A DNA stretch of 64,000 nt. Origin: Plectrocnemia conspersa. Taxonomy: Eukaryota; Arthropoda; Insecta; Trichoptera; Polycentropodidae. The translations under genes were made by a program, and so were the position numbers. Where the stretch lies: contig VTFK01000009.1 of the NCBI GenBank assembly GCA_009617715.1, positions 682,001-746,000 of the forward strand, read 5' to 3'. The notes beneath the pieces are model-generated. The model was not told where the DNA came from. It saw only the letters and a program-made list of their open reading frames with translations, and did not search any database. Shown piece by piece: positions 61,580-64,000 of this stretch (its first letter is position 1; the number at the start of each line of letters is the position of its first letter).

Positions 61580-63535
61580 TTATAAAATATCAAAATTAAA
61601 TGAGACAAACTGGATCAGCTCCTTGTAGCTAACATTAAACAGGTCAATATGTAATGCAAGCGTATTAAGGAGCCGTATGGCCACAGCCATAGGCGAGTCG
61701 GCAAGTGCGGATGTCCTAGCCCTAACTGCCATCAAAAGAGGTCTCGATCGTGATTCTCGAAAATGTTCCGGAACCCAAAACTGGAATTCCTCGAGAATAG
61801 CTGGATTGTCGACAGCACCTTTTAGTAGTTTGAAAAAATGCTTAGCGACATACAGCTTTCTGCGAGAATTCAGCGAATCATATCCCAACGCCCCTAAAAG
61901 AAAAGCGCTGGGATATAAGTACGGATAATAACCAAATGTCCTTTTGTAAAGGTATCTTAAATACCTTTTTTGAATTTTTTCCATTAAAAGGGAATATTTG
62001 GCTATTCGGGGATTCCAAATTATAGATCCCGATTCAAGAATGCTACGAACTAAGGTGTCATAGAGGATGCGAATAACTGACGGATCGTCAAAGTGAAAGG
62101 CATTCCTCATAACAAAGCCGAGCATCTTGGAAGATTTATCACAGACGTCGTGTATGTGTAGAGAGAACCTCCATTTGCTCTCGAAAGTGATTCCGAGATC
62201 TTTAATGGAAGTTTCTCTAGTCAAAATGTTACCACCGAGATGGTAGAAATAAGCTGATGGCGAACGGGATCGAGAAAATGACACAGTATGGCACTTTCCG
62301 ACACTAAAGGGCAGACGGTTAACGGAAGCCCATCTCCACAGAGAGTCTAAATCACTTTGTAGAGAGAAGGAGTCCGCAACAGATCGAATGCATTTATATA
62401 ATTTTAAATCATCTGCGTACAGAAGAAAACTTGAATTTTTAATTGCTGTATTTATGTCATTAATAAATAACACAAAAAGCAGAGGTCCCAGATTGGATCC
62501 TTGAGGAACCCCCGAAGGGGTAAAATATTCCTTTGACAATCGGCCACCATAGGTTACAGGAAAGGTCTACGATTGCTTAAATAACTCGAAAATAACCGAG
62601 TTAAATTATCTGAGCAACCGAGGTTCGACAATTTTTTTAATAATAACGTATGACAAACTTTGTCAAAGGCTTTCTCAAAATCTGTATACACGACGTCTAC
62701 TTGAATTCCGGCATCGAGAGAAGTTGTCACCGTTTTGGTGAACGACAGAAGATTAGTAACAGTGGAACGGGCAGGACGAAACCCGTGCTGTTGGTCTAAT
62801 AAAACTTGCTGAAAGTGATTGTAAAGATATTTATGAATAATTATTTCAAATAATTTAGCAGGAGCTGACAACACTGCTACTGGTCTATAATTCTTTATAT
62901 ATAATTTGTCACCCTTTTATGAATAGGGTGACTTTTGTGCATTTCCATAGATCAGGAAATGATGATGTTTTGAGAATCAGATCATAAATACATTTTAGAG
63001 GAGCAGCGAGACTTACTTCGCAACCCTGCAAAATAAAATCGGGAATTAAATCAGGTCCAGAAGAACGCCCTGTCTTTAATTTATTAAATCCGTATTTAAG
63101 ATTTGAGTGCTCAGTTTCTCTGATGGTCAGTACTGAAGACCAAGAACATGAAGAAGGAAGCGACTGAGCAGAAGGCGAAAAATATTCCTCGAAAACAGAA
63201 CGAAAATATTGCGCAAAACCGTCAGCAATATTTTGTGAACCGTCCAATGTTTTATCGTCGAGTTTCATCACTTTCAACGTAGACTGAGTAGCGCGTTTAG
63301 TGCTAATGAATTTCCAGAACGCTTTGGGATCGTTAATTATTTGTTTTTGGCAATTTTTGTAATGATTGCGATGACAGGAAATTATCAAACACTTAACGCG
63401 TGCTCTTAATGAACGAAATTCCTCGAGAGCAGATGGATGTCCCGATCTCTTCCATAACTTATGAAAGGCGTGCTTTCTTTTTAGCAATGAGATGATCTCA
63501 TGAGAAAACCATCTAGGATATGACACGTTAAGCAC
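61580..63535 (-). pseudogene. LINE reverse transcriptase, two frameshifts
   Basis: Codes the polymerase that copies element RNA into DNA at the target site. Three open pieces follow one another: 63535-62909, 62874-62554 and 62539-61580. The first begins YPRWFSHEIISLLKRKHAFH and ends with the palm entry GRSSGPDLIPDFIL. The second has DQQHGFRPARST and motif A, YTDFEKAFDKV. The third has motif B, SGVPQGSNLGPLLF, the catalytic YADDLKLYK box (62421-62395), then the DLGITF and RSILESGSIIWNP segments. The first break is in an A-run near 62915, one base short; the second is near 62565. Catalytic Asps are all kept, so it decayed recently compared with the other copies. Confidence 0.92.
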
Positions 63536-63590
63536 TCGAGGGCGCTTTCGAATAAAGTATTCTAAATCATATCTGTTCTTAGTTTAATCA

Positions 63591-64000
63591 GCATTTCTTT
63601 ATAGTTTAGCTTACAACAATAATTGCTATATTATTACATTGTATTATTGTTATTGTATAAGCACAAGATTTAGAATAAAATAATCTAATGCTTTTAGCAA
63701 AAAAGTATCTTAAAAAAAATTTTTTAGTGTTATTATTGATTTTAATAATGAAAAAATAAAGTATCAGAAGCCATATGAATTATAAAACCAGCTATAGAAT
63801 AAAAATTTTCATTCTAGATTAAGACAAAGAACATATTTCAAATTTGTAGATAGTCTTAAAAATTATTGTCGCAGTGGAATAATTTTTTTTTAATATTTGT
63901 AAAGTAAAAAAATAATAACTAAAAATAACATACAAATACCAGAAGAATGCTAAACTTTCATAAATTCGCGAAATTGGGAACTCTGGTTTTCTAAAGTATG
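63591..64000. other. AT-rich flank, nothing recognised
   Basis: AT-rich sequence beyond the truncated 5' end of the LINE; no continuation of the element is seen. Confidence 0.5.

Larger units (their letters stand above)
61406..63590 (-). mobile_element. 5'-truncated CR1/jockey-group LINE
   Basis: A non-LTR retrotransposon on the minus strand. Its reverse-transcriptase region is nearly complete, but the upstream endonuclease domain and ORF1 are missing, as usual for 5'-truncated insertions. The 3' end is visible. After the stop near 61580 there is about 170 bp of untranslated sequence holding a perfect 12-bp stem (GCCACGATGGTC/GACCATCGTGGC; 61448-61459 and 61480-61491, 20-base loop). It then ends in a TAAA/AAAT-type short tandem tail (61406-61437). 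No target-site duplication could be identified. Decayed relatives lie at 6.7, 42, 60 and possibly 44 kb. Confidence 0.92.

Overview
The window looks like nuclear DNA from an insect or another arthropod. It is strongly A+T-rich, has long stretches with no coding signal, and carries decayed mobile elements of animal families: jockey and CR1-type non-LTR retrotransposons, Tc1, mariner, hAT and piggyBac. There is no bacterial gene organisation, and I recognise no complete host gene. Most open frames are short and are chance products of AT-rich sequence.

Layout. 0-9.5 kb: AT-rich DNA with one unrecognised coding-like stretch (255-540, minus), retroelement relics (0.84-1.14, 6.69-6.90 and 6.98-7.42 kb), a Tc1-like relic (7.55-8.44 kb), and a near-perfect 35-bp-arm hairpin at 9308-9381. 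9.5-20 kb: G+C-richer islands in AT desert, a long TA microsatellite, a second copy of the 0.84 kb relic at 12.3 kb, and an inverted-repeat element at 17.3-17.9 kb. 20-23.5 kb: two tRNA-like modules, a complete-ended hAT element with an 8-bp target duplication (20820-22320), and a complete-ended piggyBac-like element flanked by TTAA (22468-23403). 23.5-33 kb: islands, three reverse-transcriptase relics, a 164-bp TA tract and a FLYWCH-like fragment. 33-53 kb: islands and AT desert, with two mariner transposase relics in opposite orientation near 44.7 and 45.6 kb and more LINE relics. 53-64 kb: a 502-bp piggyBac-type MITE with internal palindromes (53204-53705), repeats shared with the 17 and 27 kb regions, and the best-preserved protein-coding DNA here, a 5'-truncated LINE on the minus strand (61406-63590) with two frameshifts. 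Older relatives of that LINE lie at 6.7, 42, 44 and 59.6-60.5 kb.

The genes do not form a pathway. The window reads as an intergenic or intronic repeat graveyard. About 25 moderately G+C-rich islands of 150-550 bp, spaced every 1-4 kb, stand out from the background. They lack recognisable proteins and are the best candidates for conserved cis-regulatory DNA of a neighbouring gene, but that is inference and needs a cross-species alignment. Family names for relics come from motifs read by eye; no database search was possible.
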